Positions 24,961-34,385 of a stretch of 64,000 bases of DNA are shown in pieces (positions within the stretch are counted from its first letter, which is position 1; each line of letters begins with the position of its first letter). Origin of the DNA: Terriglobia bacterium. Lineage in GTDB: Bacteria; Acidobacteriota; Terriglobia; Acidiferrales; UBA7541. The stretch covers positions 1-64,000 of the forward strand of contig JAIQFB010000002.1 in the NCBI GenBank assembly GCA_020073485.1, in the 5' to 3' direction. The position numbers and the translations under genes were made by a program. A model generated the notes under the pieces. That model was not told the DNA's origin. It did no database searches and saw only the letters and a program-made list of their open reading frames with translations.

Positions 24961-27062
24961 TTTTGGGCCTTCGCATTCTGAATCTGCGCCTTCGCCTGGG
25001 CGACAATGTTTTCCACGGTGAAGCCGAAGTGTTTCAGAAGGGCCTTCAGCGGCGCGGAGGCGCCGAAGCTGTGCATCCCGATGCTACTGCCCCTCATGCC
25101 CACGTAGCCCGACCATCCGAACGTGGACGCCATCTCGACCGAAACGCGCGCCTTCACTCCAGGCGGCAGAACCGAATCCCGGTAGGCCTGGTCCTGGCGC
25201 TCGAATAGTTCCCACGACGGCATGCTGACAACGCGCGCCTGAATTCCTTCTTTGGAAAGCTGCTCGTAGGCCTCAACGCACAAAGAAACCTCGCTGCCCG
25301 TTGCCAGCAAAAGCACATCGGGCTGCGCGCTGGGGCTGCCTGCCAGCACATACGCGCCTTTCGCAACCCCCGTGGCGGGAGCAAACTTCGCGCGGTCGAA
25401 AGTGGGAAGTGCCTGGCGCGTGAGAACCAGCAGCGCGGGCTCATGTTGCAACCTCATGACCACGCGCCACGCCTCGGCTACTTCGTTCGCATCCGCCGGG
25501 CGCAATGTGATCAGCCCGGGGGTGGCGCGCGCCATGGCCAGATGCTCGATCGGCTGGTGCGTGGGACCGTCTTCCCCTACGCCCAGCGAATCGTGCGTCA
25601 GAACATAAATCGCGGGGATTTGCATCAGCGCGCTGAGCCGCAAGCCGCCGCGCATATAGTCGGTGAAAACGAAAAACGTCGCGCCGAACGGGCGGACTTT
25701 CGTAAGGCTCATCCCGTTAACAATCGCGGCCATGGCGTGTTCGCGGATGCCGAAGTGCAGATTGCGCCCGGCATAATTCCCCGCCTGAAATCCGGTGGCG
25801 CCCTCAAACGTGAGCAGCGTCTTGGTCGAAGGCGCAAGGTCGGCCGAGCCGCCAATCAGCCACGGAACATTTTTGCCGATGGCATTTTCAACTTTTCCGG
25901 AAGAGTCGCGCGTGGCGAGACCCTTGGCATCGGCTGGAAACGCCGGCAAATCTTTGTCCCATCCCTCAGGAAGCTGGCGATGCTCCATGCGATTGATTTC
26001 TTCGGCCAGGGCCGCGTACTTTGCCCGGTATGCATCGAATTTCGCGGACCACGCGTCGTGGTGCGTTTTTCCCCGCTTGCCGATCCCGCTCTGGAAATGA
26101 TCGTAGACGCCGTCGGGGATGAAAAACTTCGCGTCCTCGGGCCATCCGTACGCCCGCTTGGTCAATTTGACTTCTTCCTCGCCGAGCGCCTCTCCGTGCG
26201 CCGCGTGACTGTCCTGTTTATGCGGCGAGCCCCAGCCGATGTGGCTATTCACAACGATGAGCGTCGGGCGATCGCCGGTTTGTTGGAACGTTCGCAAGCC
26301 CGCGCGGATCAGATTTAGATCGTTGGCGTCGGGGACGTGCGTGACGTTCCAGCCGTAGGCCGCAAAGCGCGCCGCCACATCCTCGGAGAACGCCAGCGGC
26401 GTTCCGCCCTCGATCGTGATCCGGTTGCTGTCATAGATCCAGCAGAGGTTGGAAAGTTTCAAGTGCCCGGCCAGCGACGCGGCTTCGCTGGAAATTCCTT
26501 CCATCATGCAGCCGTCGCCGCCGAGCGCGTACACGTTGAAATTGTAAAGATCTTCAAAACCCGGCTGGTTGTAGCGCGTGGCGAGCCACTTCCCGGCCAG
26601 CGCCATGCCCACACTCGTTGCGAAGCCCTGGCCCAGCGGCCCCGTCGTGGTTTCCACGCCCGCGGTCAGGTGCGATTCGGGATGTCCGGCGCAGCGGCTG
26701 CCTAGCTGCCGGAAATTTTTGATGTCTTCGAGCGGAACCGCAAGGGTTCCCGCAACCTGGCCGTTTCTCCCGTCCGATTTCACGCCGGCCAGATGCAGCA
26801 CTGAATAGAGCAGCATGGATGCGTGGCCCGCGGAGAGAACGAAGCGGTCGCGGTTCGGCCACAACGGGTCATTGGGATCGTAGCGCAAGAATTCCTGCCA
26901 CAAGCAGTAGGCCACCGGCGCCATGGACATCGGCGTGCCAGGGTGGCCGGAATTTGCAGCCTGCACCGCGTCGATGGAGAGCGTGCGGATGGTATTGATG
27001 CAGCTCATCTCCATCGGAGTAGCGGCATTCTGAACGGAAGCAGTGGTGTCGGTTACGCTCAT
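24957..27062 (-). CDS. tkt: transketolase
   Basis: 701 residues. A thiamine-diphosphate enzyme of the pentose phosphate pathway moving two-carbon units between sugar phosphates. Features in order: NSGHPGTPMSMAPVAY, the TPP motif GDGCMMEGISSEAASLAG, GWGSPHKQDSHAAHGEALG, FGIREHAMAAIVNG, DSLGVGEDGPTHQPIEHL and the C-terminal domain with TGSEVSLCVEAYEQL. The ATG follows GAGGAG. The TAG stop comes from a palindromic repeat arm. The 252-bp gap to the next gene has no clear terminator or promoter. Confidence 0.95.
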   Translation of the reverse strand: MSVTDTTASVQNAATPMEMSCINTIRTLSIDAVQAANSGHPGTPMSMAPVAYCLWQEFLRYDPNDPLWPNRDRFVLSAGHASMLLYSVLHLAGVKSDGRNGQVAGTLAVPLEDIKNFRQLGSRCAGHPESHLTAGVETTTGPLGQGFATSVGMALAGKWLATRYNQPGFEDLYNFNVYALGGDGCMMEGISSEAASLAGHLKLSNLCWIYDSNRITIEGGTPLAFSEDVAARFAAYGWNVTHVPDANDLNLIRAGLRTFQQTGDRPTLIVVNSHIGWGSPHKQDSHAAHGEALGEEEVKLTKRAYGWPEDAKFFIPDGVYDHFQSGIGKRGKTHHDAWSAKFDAYRAKYAALAEEINRMEHRQLPEGWDKDLPAFPADAKGLATRDSSGKVENAIGKNVPWLIGGSADLAPSTKTLLTFEGATGFQAGNYAGRNLHFGIREHAMAAIVNGMSLTKVRPFGATFFVFTDYMRGGLRLSALMQIPAIYVLTHDSLGVGEDGPTHQPIEHLAMARATPGLITLRPADANEVAEAWRVVMRLQHEPALLVLTRQALPTFDRAKFAPATGVAKGAYVLAGSPSAQPDVLLLATGSEVSLCVEAYEQLSKEGIQARVVSMPSWELFERQDQAYRDSVLPPGVKARVSVEMASTFGWSGYVGMRGSSIGMHSFGASAPLKALLKHFGFTVENIVAQAKAQIQNAKAQK

Positions 27063-27314
27063 CCCAAACTCCTCGGCTATCCCGCGGAAGAGATCCCTGT
27101 TCCACGGTCAGATTGAAGACACTACTTTAGCCTAAAGCCAGGATTGTGCGACACGCAGAATTGTCTATCCAGGAAGGGAGAGGTTCGCATTCGTCGTCAG
27201 CCCATTTTGGGAATAACGCAAGGACGCGGCAAATGTATTTATTGATTCTGGAAGTCCAGTCGGTGGCCCAGAGTCAAGCAAGGCCGGGGCCGCGAAAACC
27301 CGCGCAAGAAGCCG

Positions 27315-30300
27315 CTATTGCACCGTCAGCGTCACCTTGGTGGTCAGCGAGGCATTCCCGGAAGCCGCCGTGATCGTTATCTGGTACATGCCCGCCGGAG
27401 TGCCTGTCGCGGGATTCAGCGCCGGGCTGGAATATCCGGGTGAACTTCCGCAGGCGGCCATCGCGGACGCGACGAGCAGGAGCAGCACGACCAGAAATTG
27501 CGGGACGTATCGCCGGACCGGGGCACTGACAGCGCAAAGTCCAAACCAAATTGACGCGATGAGGAAAGCAACTGCGCACAATAGCAGTACCCGCGGCCAG
27601 GCGATGCGCGGAAGGAGCGGAACGATTCGCGCCGTGTGCGCCATCGTGGCGATGGAAAGTGTAACGTTTGTGCTCTTGGTCCCGGCCGGAAGCGAGGACG
27701 GGGAAAACGATGCGGTGGAGTTCGGTGGCACTCCCGACGCGCTGAAATTCACGGTGCCTCCCAACGAACCATTCGCCGGAGCCACCGCCAGCATGAAGCT
27801 GGCGGGCTGCCCGGCGGAAACAGTTGAGTTGGAAGCCGGGGCGGTCACCGCGAAATCGGCCACGGCGAAGGCGAGTGCGGAGGTCATGCCGCCGCCGGGT
27901 GACGGGTTGTTCACCGTGATATTCAGCGTCGCGCCGGGCGTCATCACATTTGTCGGCAGGACGGCGGTGAGCGACGTCGCGCTGACGAGCGTGGTGGCCA
28001 GCGATACGCTGCCCGTTTGCACGACGGAGCTCGAATTGAAATTCGCTCCCGTCATATTCAAGGTGACCGGGCCGCTTCCCGGCGCGACGCTCGTCGGCGA
28101 AAGGCTGGTCATGACCGGCACGGGATTATTCACCGTGAACGACATCGGCACGGAGGGAGCGCCGTTCGAATTCTTCACCACGACCAGGATTGTTCCGGCC
28201 AGGGCGACGGCGGTTTGGGGAATGTATGCCTGCAACACGGTGGGCGTGTTGTTGTTGAACGCAGCGGAAACGGGCGCGGAACCGAACATTACGGTCGAGG
28301 AGGAAGAAAATCCTGTGCCGATTATGGTCAGCGTGAATCCAGACGGCGGAACTGCGCCGGCCGTGACACTAGCGGGACTAAGCGACCCCACGGTCGATTG
28401 CGTATTCGCGGGAAGTACCGTCAAATTCACCGCCGACGACGTTCCCCCGCTGGAAAAATTAACGCCCAACGCGGGATTGGAGAGAGTGACGGCTATCGTG
28501 CCCAATGTTGCGATGGAGGAAGCCGCCACCGTAGTGGTGAGCTGCGAAGAGCTTACAAACGTAAAGGGCTGCACGACGCCGTTAAAATCCAGCGTCGCTC
28601 CCTGCACAAAATTCGCCCCATTGATTGTCAGCAGGAAGGGCTGCGATCCCGTGACCACGCTCGGCGGACTGATCGACGAGACCGTGGGAGATGCATAGTA
28701 GACAGAAAATCCACCGGAAGTGGAATTCCCTCCCCCAGGAGCCGGATTATTGACCAGGATCGAGTGTGCACCAATATTTCCAGTTGCCGAGGCCGGAATC
28801 TGCGCCGTAAGTTGTGTCGCGCTCACAAACGTCGTCGGTTCCATCTGCCCGTCGAACGATACCGCCGCCCCGGAAACGAAATTCGAGCCGGTAACCGTCA
28901 GGGTGAGCGCTCCGCTGTCTTGGATCACAAAGGCTGGACTGACGGATGAAATTGTGGGCAGAGGGTTAGCGGTCACTGTCGGCGGAATCGCGGAAAAAAT
29001 AGAAACCGTGCTGGCGCTCGGATTCGCGGCGACGAACCCCGCGCGACCAACCGCAGGGAGGGTTTGGATGAACTCCCCGGAGACGATGGATCCGGGCTGC
29101 GCCTGGGACGCAAAGATCAGAGAGCTTTGAAGTGTGCCGTCGCCGTTCCCCAAAAAGACATTCACGGCCCCACTCGCCGGGCATCCGGAATTGACGCAGA
29201 GCGTATCCGTGACGGCAACATCGACACGGCCATCGCCATTGTAATCCCCCAAGGTAATAGCCAAAGGGGAAACTCCCGCGGGATAATCCACCTTCGTTTG
29301 GAATGTGCCGTCGCCATTTCCGAGCAGGATGGAAAGCGAAGCGCTCGAATTATTGGAATCCAGCACCGCGAGATCGAGTTTACCGTCGCCGTTAAAATCC
29401 GCGGCCGCGATTTGTCCCACGTACAAATTGAGGGAATAGTTTGCGTGTAGCAGGAATGTGCCGTCGCCATTTCCGAGCAGGATAGAAACGGTGCTGCCCG
29501 CCAGGTCGAAGTTGCAGACGGCGAGATCGAGAATGCCGTCGCCGTTGAAATCTCCCGCGACGAATTGCGTTCCCAGCGCGGCGAGATCCGTGTGGATCAA
29601 GACCGGGGTGCCGAAAGTTCCGTCGCCATTTCCCGGCAGGAAATAGACGCCCGTGTCTTGCCCCACCACCAGATCCAGGCGGCCATCGCGGTTGAAATCG
29701 CCAACCAGGGGAGTGATGGGAGTGTTCGCATCCGCGGGCAGGGGATAATCCTTGGGATTGTCGAAAACGTTCAAGGAGCGGCCCATGGAGACTGAAAATG
29801 TATTTCCCAGGCTCAGTAGATCATAGAGGCCGTCGCCATTGAAATAGCCGGTGACCACCGAGTTCGGGCTGGCCACGGTGAGAGCTACCGAGGCGTTTGG
29901 CCCGATGGTCGTGATGTAACCGTGATCCAGAACGCAGGACAAGAGCGCCGGGCAGCCGCCGCTGGCGATTTCCAGATTTGGCTGGGGCGAAACCGGAATA
30001 TAAGCCACTGCCATGGAAGACGGCAGATTGATTTCGGGACTGCCCAAGGAATCCGGAAAATTGGTGTCCGTCCGATTAAAAGCCAGCGTGCTCGCCGGGG
30101 TGGTCACCTCGAACAAAACCGCGTTGGACGCACCGCCGCCCGGCGACGGGTTGGTAACCGTCACGGGAATTGTGGCCGCCGCCGCAAGATCGGAGGCTGG
30201 AATCGCAGCGGTGAGTTTCGCGCTGCTGACAAACGTTGTCGGGCGCGCGCTTCCGTTCCAATTCACCACGGCGCCATTGACGAATCCCGCGCCGTTCACG

Positions 30301-30449
30301 GCAAGCGTCAACCCGGCGGTGCCCGGCGCGGCGCTTGCCGGGGACAATGGACTATGGACAAAGGGCACAGGATTGTTTTGGGCCGACAGGGACATGCAAA
30401 ATGACGCAAGGACTAATGGTAAGAGAGCAGTCGCGAGCCTGACGCGCAT
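27315..30449 (-). CDS. FG-GAP/IPT repeat surface protein with C-terminal membrane segments
   Basis: 1,044 residues. The ATG at 30447-30449 is chosen because it has GGGAGG upstream and is followed at once by a signal peptide (MRVRLATALLPLVLASF). Order: an IPT/TIG domain (FVHSPLSPASAAPGTAGLTL), at least four FG-GAP/VCBS repeats with Ca-binding loops (DFNRDGRLDLVVG, DFNGDGILDLAV, DFNGDGKLDLAV, DYNGDGRVDVAV), about five IPT repeats (SPxSVxxGS), then two hydrophobic helices near residues 935-1000. A lipobox-like LVASAMAACGSS and a final module ending TTKVTLTVQ follow. It is probably a surface or periplasmic adhesin; no enzyme motif seen. Confidence 0.82.
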   Translation of the reverse strand: MRVRLATALLPLVLASFCMSLSAQNNPVPFVHSPLSPASAAPGTAGLTLAVNGAGFVNGAVVNWNGSARPTTFVSSAKLTAAIPASDLAAAATIPVTVTNPSPGGGASNAVLFEVTTPASTLAFNRTDTNFPDSLGSPEINLPSSMAVAYIPVSPQPNLEIASGGCPALLSCVLDHGYITTIGPNASVALTVASPNSVVTGYFNGDGLYDLLSLGNTFSVSMGRSLNVFDNPKDYPLPADANTPITPLVGDFNRDGRLDLVVGQDTGVYFLPGNGDGTFGTPVLIHTDLAALGTQFVAGDFNGDGILDLAVCNFDLAGSTVSILLGNGDGTFLLHANYSLNLYVGQIAAADFNGDGKLDLAVLDSNNSSASLSILLGNGDGTFQTKVDYPAGVSPLAITLGDYNGDGRVDVAVTDTLCVNSGCPASGAVNVFLGNGDGTLQSSLIFASQAQPGSIVSGEFIQTLPAVGRAGFVAANPSASTVSIFSAIPPTVTANPLPTISSVSPAFVIQDSGALTLTVTGSNFVSGAAVSFDGQMEPTTFVSATQLTAQIPASATGNIGAHSILVNNPAPGGGNSTSGGFSVYYASPTVSSISPPSVVTGSQPFLLTINGANFVQGATLDFNGVVQPFTFVSSSQLTTTVAASSIATLGTIAVTLSNPALGVNFSSGGTSSAVNLTVLPANTQSTVGSLSPASVTAGAVPPSGFTLTIIGTGFSSSSTVMFGSAPVSAAFNNNTPTVLQAYIPQTAVALAGTILVVVKNSNGAPSVPMSFTVNNPVPVMTSLSPTSVAPGSGPVTLNMTGANFNSSSVVQTGSVSLATTLVSATSLTAVLPTNVMTPGATLNITVNNPSPGGGMTSALAFAVADFAVTAPASNSTVSAGQPASFMLAVAPANGSLGGTVNFSASGVPPNSTASFSPSSLPAGTKSTNVTLSIATMAHTARIVPLLPRIAWPRVLLLCAVAFLIASIWFGLCAVSAPVRRYVPQFLVVLLLLVASAMAACGSSPGYSSPALNPATGTPAGMYQITITAASGNASLTTKVTLTVQ

Positions 30450-30793
30450 GGAACCTCCCACACTTGCGTTAGCGGAGCCGGGGACAAACAATCTGCGCTG
30501 ACGCGGGAGAAGCCCGAACCATGGCAATCCATGAAAGGCCTTGCACGAACACGAAACCCGGATGCCCGAATTCATCTTGGTAGTACGCAGGCTTCCGCGC
30601 CCAATTCAGGAAACTGGACTTCCCCACTGGACGGGAATAGTAATCCATTTCTTCTGAAAAGTCACTATCTGTGACAGTTCGCCCAAAACGTGCGCGGCAT
30701 GGGAGGTGGCGGCGTCACAGGAACGCCGTGTTCAATTGTGAAACGAAAGTTTAGTTATCCGTGGATTAGGATTACCGGCTGAGATTCTAGTTC
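30450..30793. other. 344-bp gap upstream of FG-GAP gene
   Basis: It separates two minus-strand genes and should hold the promoter of the FG-GAP protein gene. The only structure seen is a 5-bp inverted repeat GTCAC / GTGAC at 30661-30675, too short to interpret. Frames running through 30450-30575 extend the FG-GAP gene upstream but lack signal-peptide character. I see no RNA gene. Confidence 0.5.
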
Positions 30794-31708
30794 CTACTTG
30801 CGCGCGGGCTCAAAAACTCGCCAATGGAATGCAAACGAGTCGTCGCGGTGAGCCAGAAGGTAGGAAACGCTGTGGCCGCCGGGATAAAGATGGAATTCAT
30901 GAGGGATCTTCAGCGCATCCAGGGCCTGGTGCATTTCACTCGCACCGGTATAAAAGCCAAAAGAGTCTTCGGTGCCGCAATCGAAGTAAATTTTCATTTT
31001 TGAAAGAAGAGCGGCATTCTGTTTCGCCAAAACAAACGGGCTGTTCAGGTTCCAGAATTTCAAGTCGATGGGATTTCCGAAGACTTTGGTCAGCAGCTGC
31101 GCCGCCGGGTTTCCCGAGGAAGCTCCCGCGTTGACTCCCATGGGCGGCTCGCGCATCAGCGCCGCGCTATGCGCGCTCACCGATCCGAACAATTCCGGAT
31201 GCGCAAACGCAATCCGCAACGCCCCGTAGCCTCCCATGGAGAATCCGGTAATCGCGCGGGACGCGCGCCCAGCCTGCACCCTGTAGCTGCGTTCGATATA
31301 GGGCATGAATTCGCGAAGGAAGAAGTCGCCATACAATGTCTTGCCGTCGCGTGAATTGATGTAAAACGTGTCCCGCCCGTCCGGAGCCACGACCAGAAAA
31401 TCGCCGACTTTGTGGTCGCGGCGCAAATCCTGCAACGCGTTCCATTCCCCATCCAGTACGGCCGACTGCGCGTTGCCTCCGAGCCCGTGCAACAGGTACA
31501 GAACCGGGTATCGCTGCGCCTGGGCTTGCGGCGCGGAATAGCTCGCGGGCAAGAACACGCAATAGCGCACCGAGGAATGCAGGATGGCGCTGCGCAAAGC
31601 GCGGCAATCCGCGCGTTCCTGCGCGCCGGCCGCGGTCGCCGCGGCAAGCGCAACAAAAACAACGCAGGCCAGGCGTGCCCATCGATACTGGTGCAGAATG
31701 CGTGGCAT
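30794..31708 (-). CDS. secreted esterase (esterase D / tributyrin esterase family)
   Basis: 304 residues. A signal peptide (ACVVFVALAAATAAGAQ) precedes an alpha/beta hydrolase of the putative-esterase family. The nucleophile elbow is GFSMGGYG (Ser157), the likely acid is Asp248 or Asp243 in DCGTEDSF, and the histidine is in PGGHSVSY (His279). YPVLYLLHGLGG gives the oxyanion-hole region. It probably cleaves acyl or acetyl esters outside the cytoplasm; the substrate is unknown. No clear ribosome site precedes the ATG. Confidence 0.85.
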   Translation of the reverse strand: MPRILHQYRWARLACVVFVALAAATAAGAQERADCRALRSAILHSSVRYCVFLPASYSAPQAQAQRYPVLYLLHGLGGNAQSAVLDGEWNALQDLRRDHKVGDFLVVAPDGRDTFYINSRDGKTLYGDFFLREFMPYIERSYRVQAGRASRAITGFSMGGYGALRIAFAHPELFGSVSAHSAALMREPPMGVNAGASSGNPAAQLLTKVFGNPIDLKFWNLNSPFVLAKQNAALLSKMKIYFDCGTEDSFGFYTGASEMHQALDALKIPHEFHLYPGGHSVSYLLAHRDDSFAFHWRVFEPARK

Positions 31709-32036
31709 AAAGTCGAAATTCGATTGTAGGGTCGCGACATCGTTGTAGCAAGCGAACGCCGCGCCCCTTCAGCCCGCGCGGCGTCTTACAGAATCCTTAC
31801 GGCGCACGCACGACTTCCTAATCCCGCATACCGCATGATTCCTTTGCAAGCAGGTACCACTGGAATGACCGGCAAGAGCACACCGAGATGTGACCAGGCG
31901 CACAGCGCAGCGGACCAGCGAACCATTATAAAGGGCGTCAGAACGCGGCCCTTTCAGGTGCTCAGCAAGCCGCGCTGGGTGAATGACTCCGATCCCGGAT
32001 CCTCACCGTTCAGCGCTCGCGCCGGAAGGAGGCCGT
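31709..32036 (+). promoter_or_regulatory. 328-bp leader region upstream of kdp cluster
   Basis: Probable promoter and leader for the small membrane protein and kdp genes. TATAAA at 31927-31932 is a -10 candidate without a good -35, as expected for an activator-dependent promoter. Immediately after it, AAAGGGC (31930-31936) and GCCCTTT (31948-31954) form a 7-bp hairpin with an 11-nt loop. No KdpE site can be named with confidence, and the divergent esterase gene must also start from this region. Confidence 0.35.
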
Positions 32037-32342
32037 ATGGCTATTAAACTTTTTCTCTTGCTCAATGCCATGGGCGTCATTTTTCTTCTGTATGTTCTGG
32101 CCAACTTTTGGAAGGAAGCCAGCCGGACAAGATCCGATGTCCGGCCCGATGAATTCGATTTCATGCAGGAGGAGAGACCGGCGGTGCTCGTCGTGACGCA
32201 CCTGATCGCTCATGGCACGCACGGTAATGGGAGCGTTGTTCCGCTGCAGCTTCGGGAGCCGGCTTCCGCCGGCAAGAAGAATCGTCCAGGCCGCGGCGCC
32301 GCAATTTATGAGATGGAGGTAAAGCGGTATTCCGCGAGGTGA
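32037..32342 (+). CDS. small membrane protein upstream of kdp operon
   Basis: 101 residues from an ATG with one of the best ribosome sites in the window (AAGGAGG, 4 bp spacing). Residues 2-22 are a hydrophobic helix (AIKLFLLLNAMGVIFLLYVL), followed by a soluble charged tail with no recognised domain. The tail beyond about residue 45 could be a fortuitous extension, but the start signal is strong. It sits 89 bp before the first kdp micro-ORF on the same strand, so it may be part of the potassium operon. Confidence 0.5.
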   Translation: MAIKLFLLLNAMGVIFLLYVLANFWKEASRTRSDVRPDEFDFMQEERPAVLVVTHLIAHGTHGNGSVVPLQLREPASAGKKNRPGRGAAIYEMEVKRYSAR

Positions 32343-32431
32343 TATTTGTAGTGACCGGTGCGAGAACCAGGCTTCTGTTACATGAGAATGAAAAAGAGTC
32401 AGGGAAAGCAATCGAAGGAGCTCTGAAAATC

Positions 32432-32518
32432 ATGCTGGACACGATTTTTACCATATCCACTCTGGTGTTTTTTGTGGGGGCGGTATTGTACGTGAAATTC
32501 TGCGATGGATTGAGGTAG
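32432..32518 (+). CDS. 28-residue membrane micropeptide preceding kdpF
   Basis: A 28-codon frame with AAGGAG 11 bp before the ATG. The product is one hydrophobic helix with a short tail (MLDTIFTIST, LVFFVGAVLY, then VKFCDGLR). It ends 4 bp before kdpF, has the same length as KdpF and shares its first five residues (MLDTI). The KdpF ribosome site lies in its last codons, so the two are coupled. It could be a diverged KdpF duplicate or a separate small subunit of the pump. Its ending VKFCDGLR differs clearly from KdpF (MLRPEKF). Confidence 0.6.
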   Translation: MLDTIFTISTLVFFVGAVLYVKFCDGLR

Positions 32519-32522
32519 CGAG

Positions 32523-32609
32523 ATGCTGGATACGATTGTATCGCTGGCGGTGTGCGGTGGATTGCTGATTTACCTGGTGTACGCGATGCTGCGGCCGGAG
32601 AAGTTCTGA
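32523..32609 (+). CDS. kdpF: potassium-transporting ATPase small subunit KdpF
   Basis: 28 residues: one transmembrane helix (VCGGLLIYLVYAML) ending RPEKF, which is the characteristic end of KdpF. KdpF is a lipid-like stabiliser of the KdpFABC complex, binding KdpA in the inner membrane. A GAGG ribosome site lies within the end of the preceding micro-ORF. kdpA begins 2 bp downstream. Confidence 0.88.
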   Translation: MLDTIVSLAVCGGLLIYLVYAMLRPEKF

Positions 32610-32611
32610 CC

Positions 32612-34378
32612 ATGACCAACAATGGATGGTTCCAAATTCTGTTTTTTCTGCTGGTGGTGCTGGCGCTGACCAAGCCGCTGGGCGCGTTCATGACGCGGGT
32701 GTTCAACCGCGAGAAGACGTTTCTGGATCCGGTGCTGCGGCCGATTGAGAAGTTGTTGTACAGGCTTACGGGCGTGGACGAAGCCACCGAGATGGGCTGG
32801 AAGGAATACGCCGGGGCGATGCTGATCTTCAGCGGCGTGACGCTGGCGCTGACGTATCTGATCGAGCGGGTGCAGAACCATCTGCCGCTGAATCCCCAGC
32901 ACCTCCCTGCCGTGGCGCCGGATCTGGCGTTTAACACCGCCGTTTCGTTCACGACGAATACGAACTGGCAGGCGTATGTGCCGGAAACCACGATGTCGTA
33001 TCTGACGCAGATGACGACGCTGGCGTATCACAACTTCATATCCGCTGGGGTGGGGATCGCACTGGCCATTGCCGTGGTCCGGGGAATCGCGCGGCGTGAA
33101 AAGGACACCATCGGGAATTTCTGGGTGGACATGACGCGCGCGGTGCTTTGGGTTTTGCTGCCGCTCTGCCTGGTAGGTGCGCTGTTCCTGGTCTGGCAGG
33201 GCGTTCCGCAAAATTTCAAGCCGTACGCGACCGCGCAGCTCGTGGATCCGCAGACGGTGCAGACGACCGGGGCGGATGGTAAAACAACCACGCAGGTCAT
33301 CAAAGAGCAAACGATCGCCCAAGGGCCCACGGCGTCCCAGGAAGTGATCAAGGAGTTTGGCACCAACGGCGGCGGCTTTTTCAACGCCAATAGCGCGCAT
33401 CCTTATGAGAATCCCACGCCGCTCTCGAACCTGCTTGAAATGCTGCTTATCTTTGCGATCGGTGCAGGGCTGACCTATACCCTGGGGCAAATGACGGGCT
33501 CGCCGCGGCACGGCTGGGCGGTGTGGTGCGCGATGGCCATCTTGTTCCTGGTGGGCGTCACGGCGGCGTATTCTGCCGAGGCGCGCGGAAATCCATTGGT
33601 GGAGACTTCCGCGAATCACGTGCAGCCCGCCGGAAACATGGAAGGCAAAGAGATCCGTTTCGGCATCGCGAATTCCGCGCTATGGGCGGTGGTCACCACC
33701 GACACCAGCTGCGGCGCGGTGAACTCGATGCACGATTCATTCACGCCGCTCGGCGGGATGATTCCACTGATCAACATGCTGCTGGGAGAAGTCATCTTCG
33801 GCGGCGCGGGCTCGGGCCTGTACGGAATCATCGTCTTCATCATTCTCTCGGTATTCATCGCAGGGCTGATGGTGGGGCGCACGCCGGAATACCTGGGCAA
33901 GAAGGTCGAGGCGTTCGACGTGAAGATGGCCATGCTCACGGTGCTGATTTATCCGCTGTTCGTCCTGGGGTTCACGGCCATCTCCGTCGTTGCGCCGAAA
34001 TTCGGATTATCGAGCCTGGCCAACGCCGGGCCGCACGGGCTTTCCGAAATCTTTTACGCTTATGCGGAAGCGGGCGCGAATAACGGCTCGGCGTTCGCGG
34101 GCTTGAACGCCAACACGCTCTGGTACAACACGACGATCGCCACGACCATGCTGTTCGGCCGGTTCTTCATGGTGATTCCGGTGCTGGCCATTGCCGGGAG
34201 CCTGGCGCGCAAGAAACACGTGCCCGAATCGGCCGGAACGTTTCCGGTAACCACGCCGCTATTCACCGGCTTGCTCATCTCCGTCATCCTGATCGTTGGC
34301 GCGTTGACCTTTTTCCCCGCGCTCAGCCTGGGCCCGATCCTGGAGCACCTGCTGATGAACGCGGGCAAGACTTTCTGA
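32612..34378 (+). CDS. kdpA: potassium-transporting ATPase, K+ channel subunit KdpA
   Basis: 588 residues, 10 or more hydrophobic segments. KdpA is the K+-binding, channel-like subunit. The four pore-loop motifs of the selectivity filter are visible: [26 protein letters not shown] and LNANT. The ATG at 32612 is chosen because it follows kdpF by 2 bp and gives the usual N-terminus; frames upstream would run through kdpF. Full length for the family. Confidence 0.96.
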   Translation: MTNNGWFQILFFLLVVLALTKPLGAFMTRVFNREKTFLDPVLRPIEKLLYRLTGVDEATEMGWKEYAGAMLIFSGVTLALTYLIERVQNHLPLNPQHLPAVAPDLAFNTAVSFTTNTNWQAYVPETTMSYLTQMTTLAYHNFISAGVGIALAIAVVRGIARREKDTIGNFWVDMTRAVLWVLLPLCLVGALFLVWQGVPQNFKPYATAQLVDPQTVQTTGADGKTTTQVIKEQTIAQGPTASQEVIKEFGTNGGGFFNANSAHPYENPTPLSNLLEMLLIFAIGAGLTYTLGQMTGSPRHGWAVWCAMAILFLVGVTAAYSAEARGNPLVETSANHVQPAGNMEGKEIRFGIANSALWAVVTTDTSCGAVNSMHDSFTPLGGMIPLINMLLGEVIFGGAGSGLYGIIVFIILSVFIAGLMVGRTPEYLGKKVEAFDVKMAMLTVLIYPLFVLGFTAISVVAPKFGLSSLANAGPHGLSEIFYAYAEAGANNGSAFAGLNANTLWYNTTIATTMLFGRFFMVIPVLAIAGSLARKKHVPESAGTFPVTTPLFTGLLISVILIVGALTFFPALSLGPILEHLLMNAGKTF

Positions 34379-34385
34379 GGACCCA

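Noticed and set aside
30661-30675. CRP-like operator GTCAC/GTGAC
   Set aside because: The half-sites point the wrong way for TGTGA-N6-TCACA and are only 5 bp long.
31960-32030. Resemblance to a c-di-AMP (ydaO) riboswitch upstream of the kdp cluster
   Set aside because: The string GCGCTGGGTGAATGACTCCGA recalls part of the motif, but the remaining conserved blocks (the AACC...GTCAGC segments and flanking pairings) cannot be found. A covariance-model search would decide.
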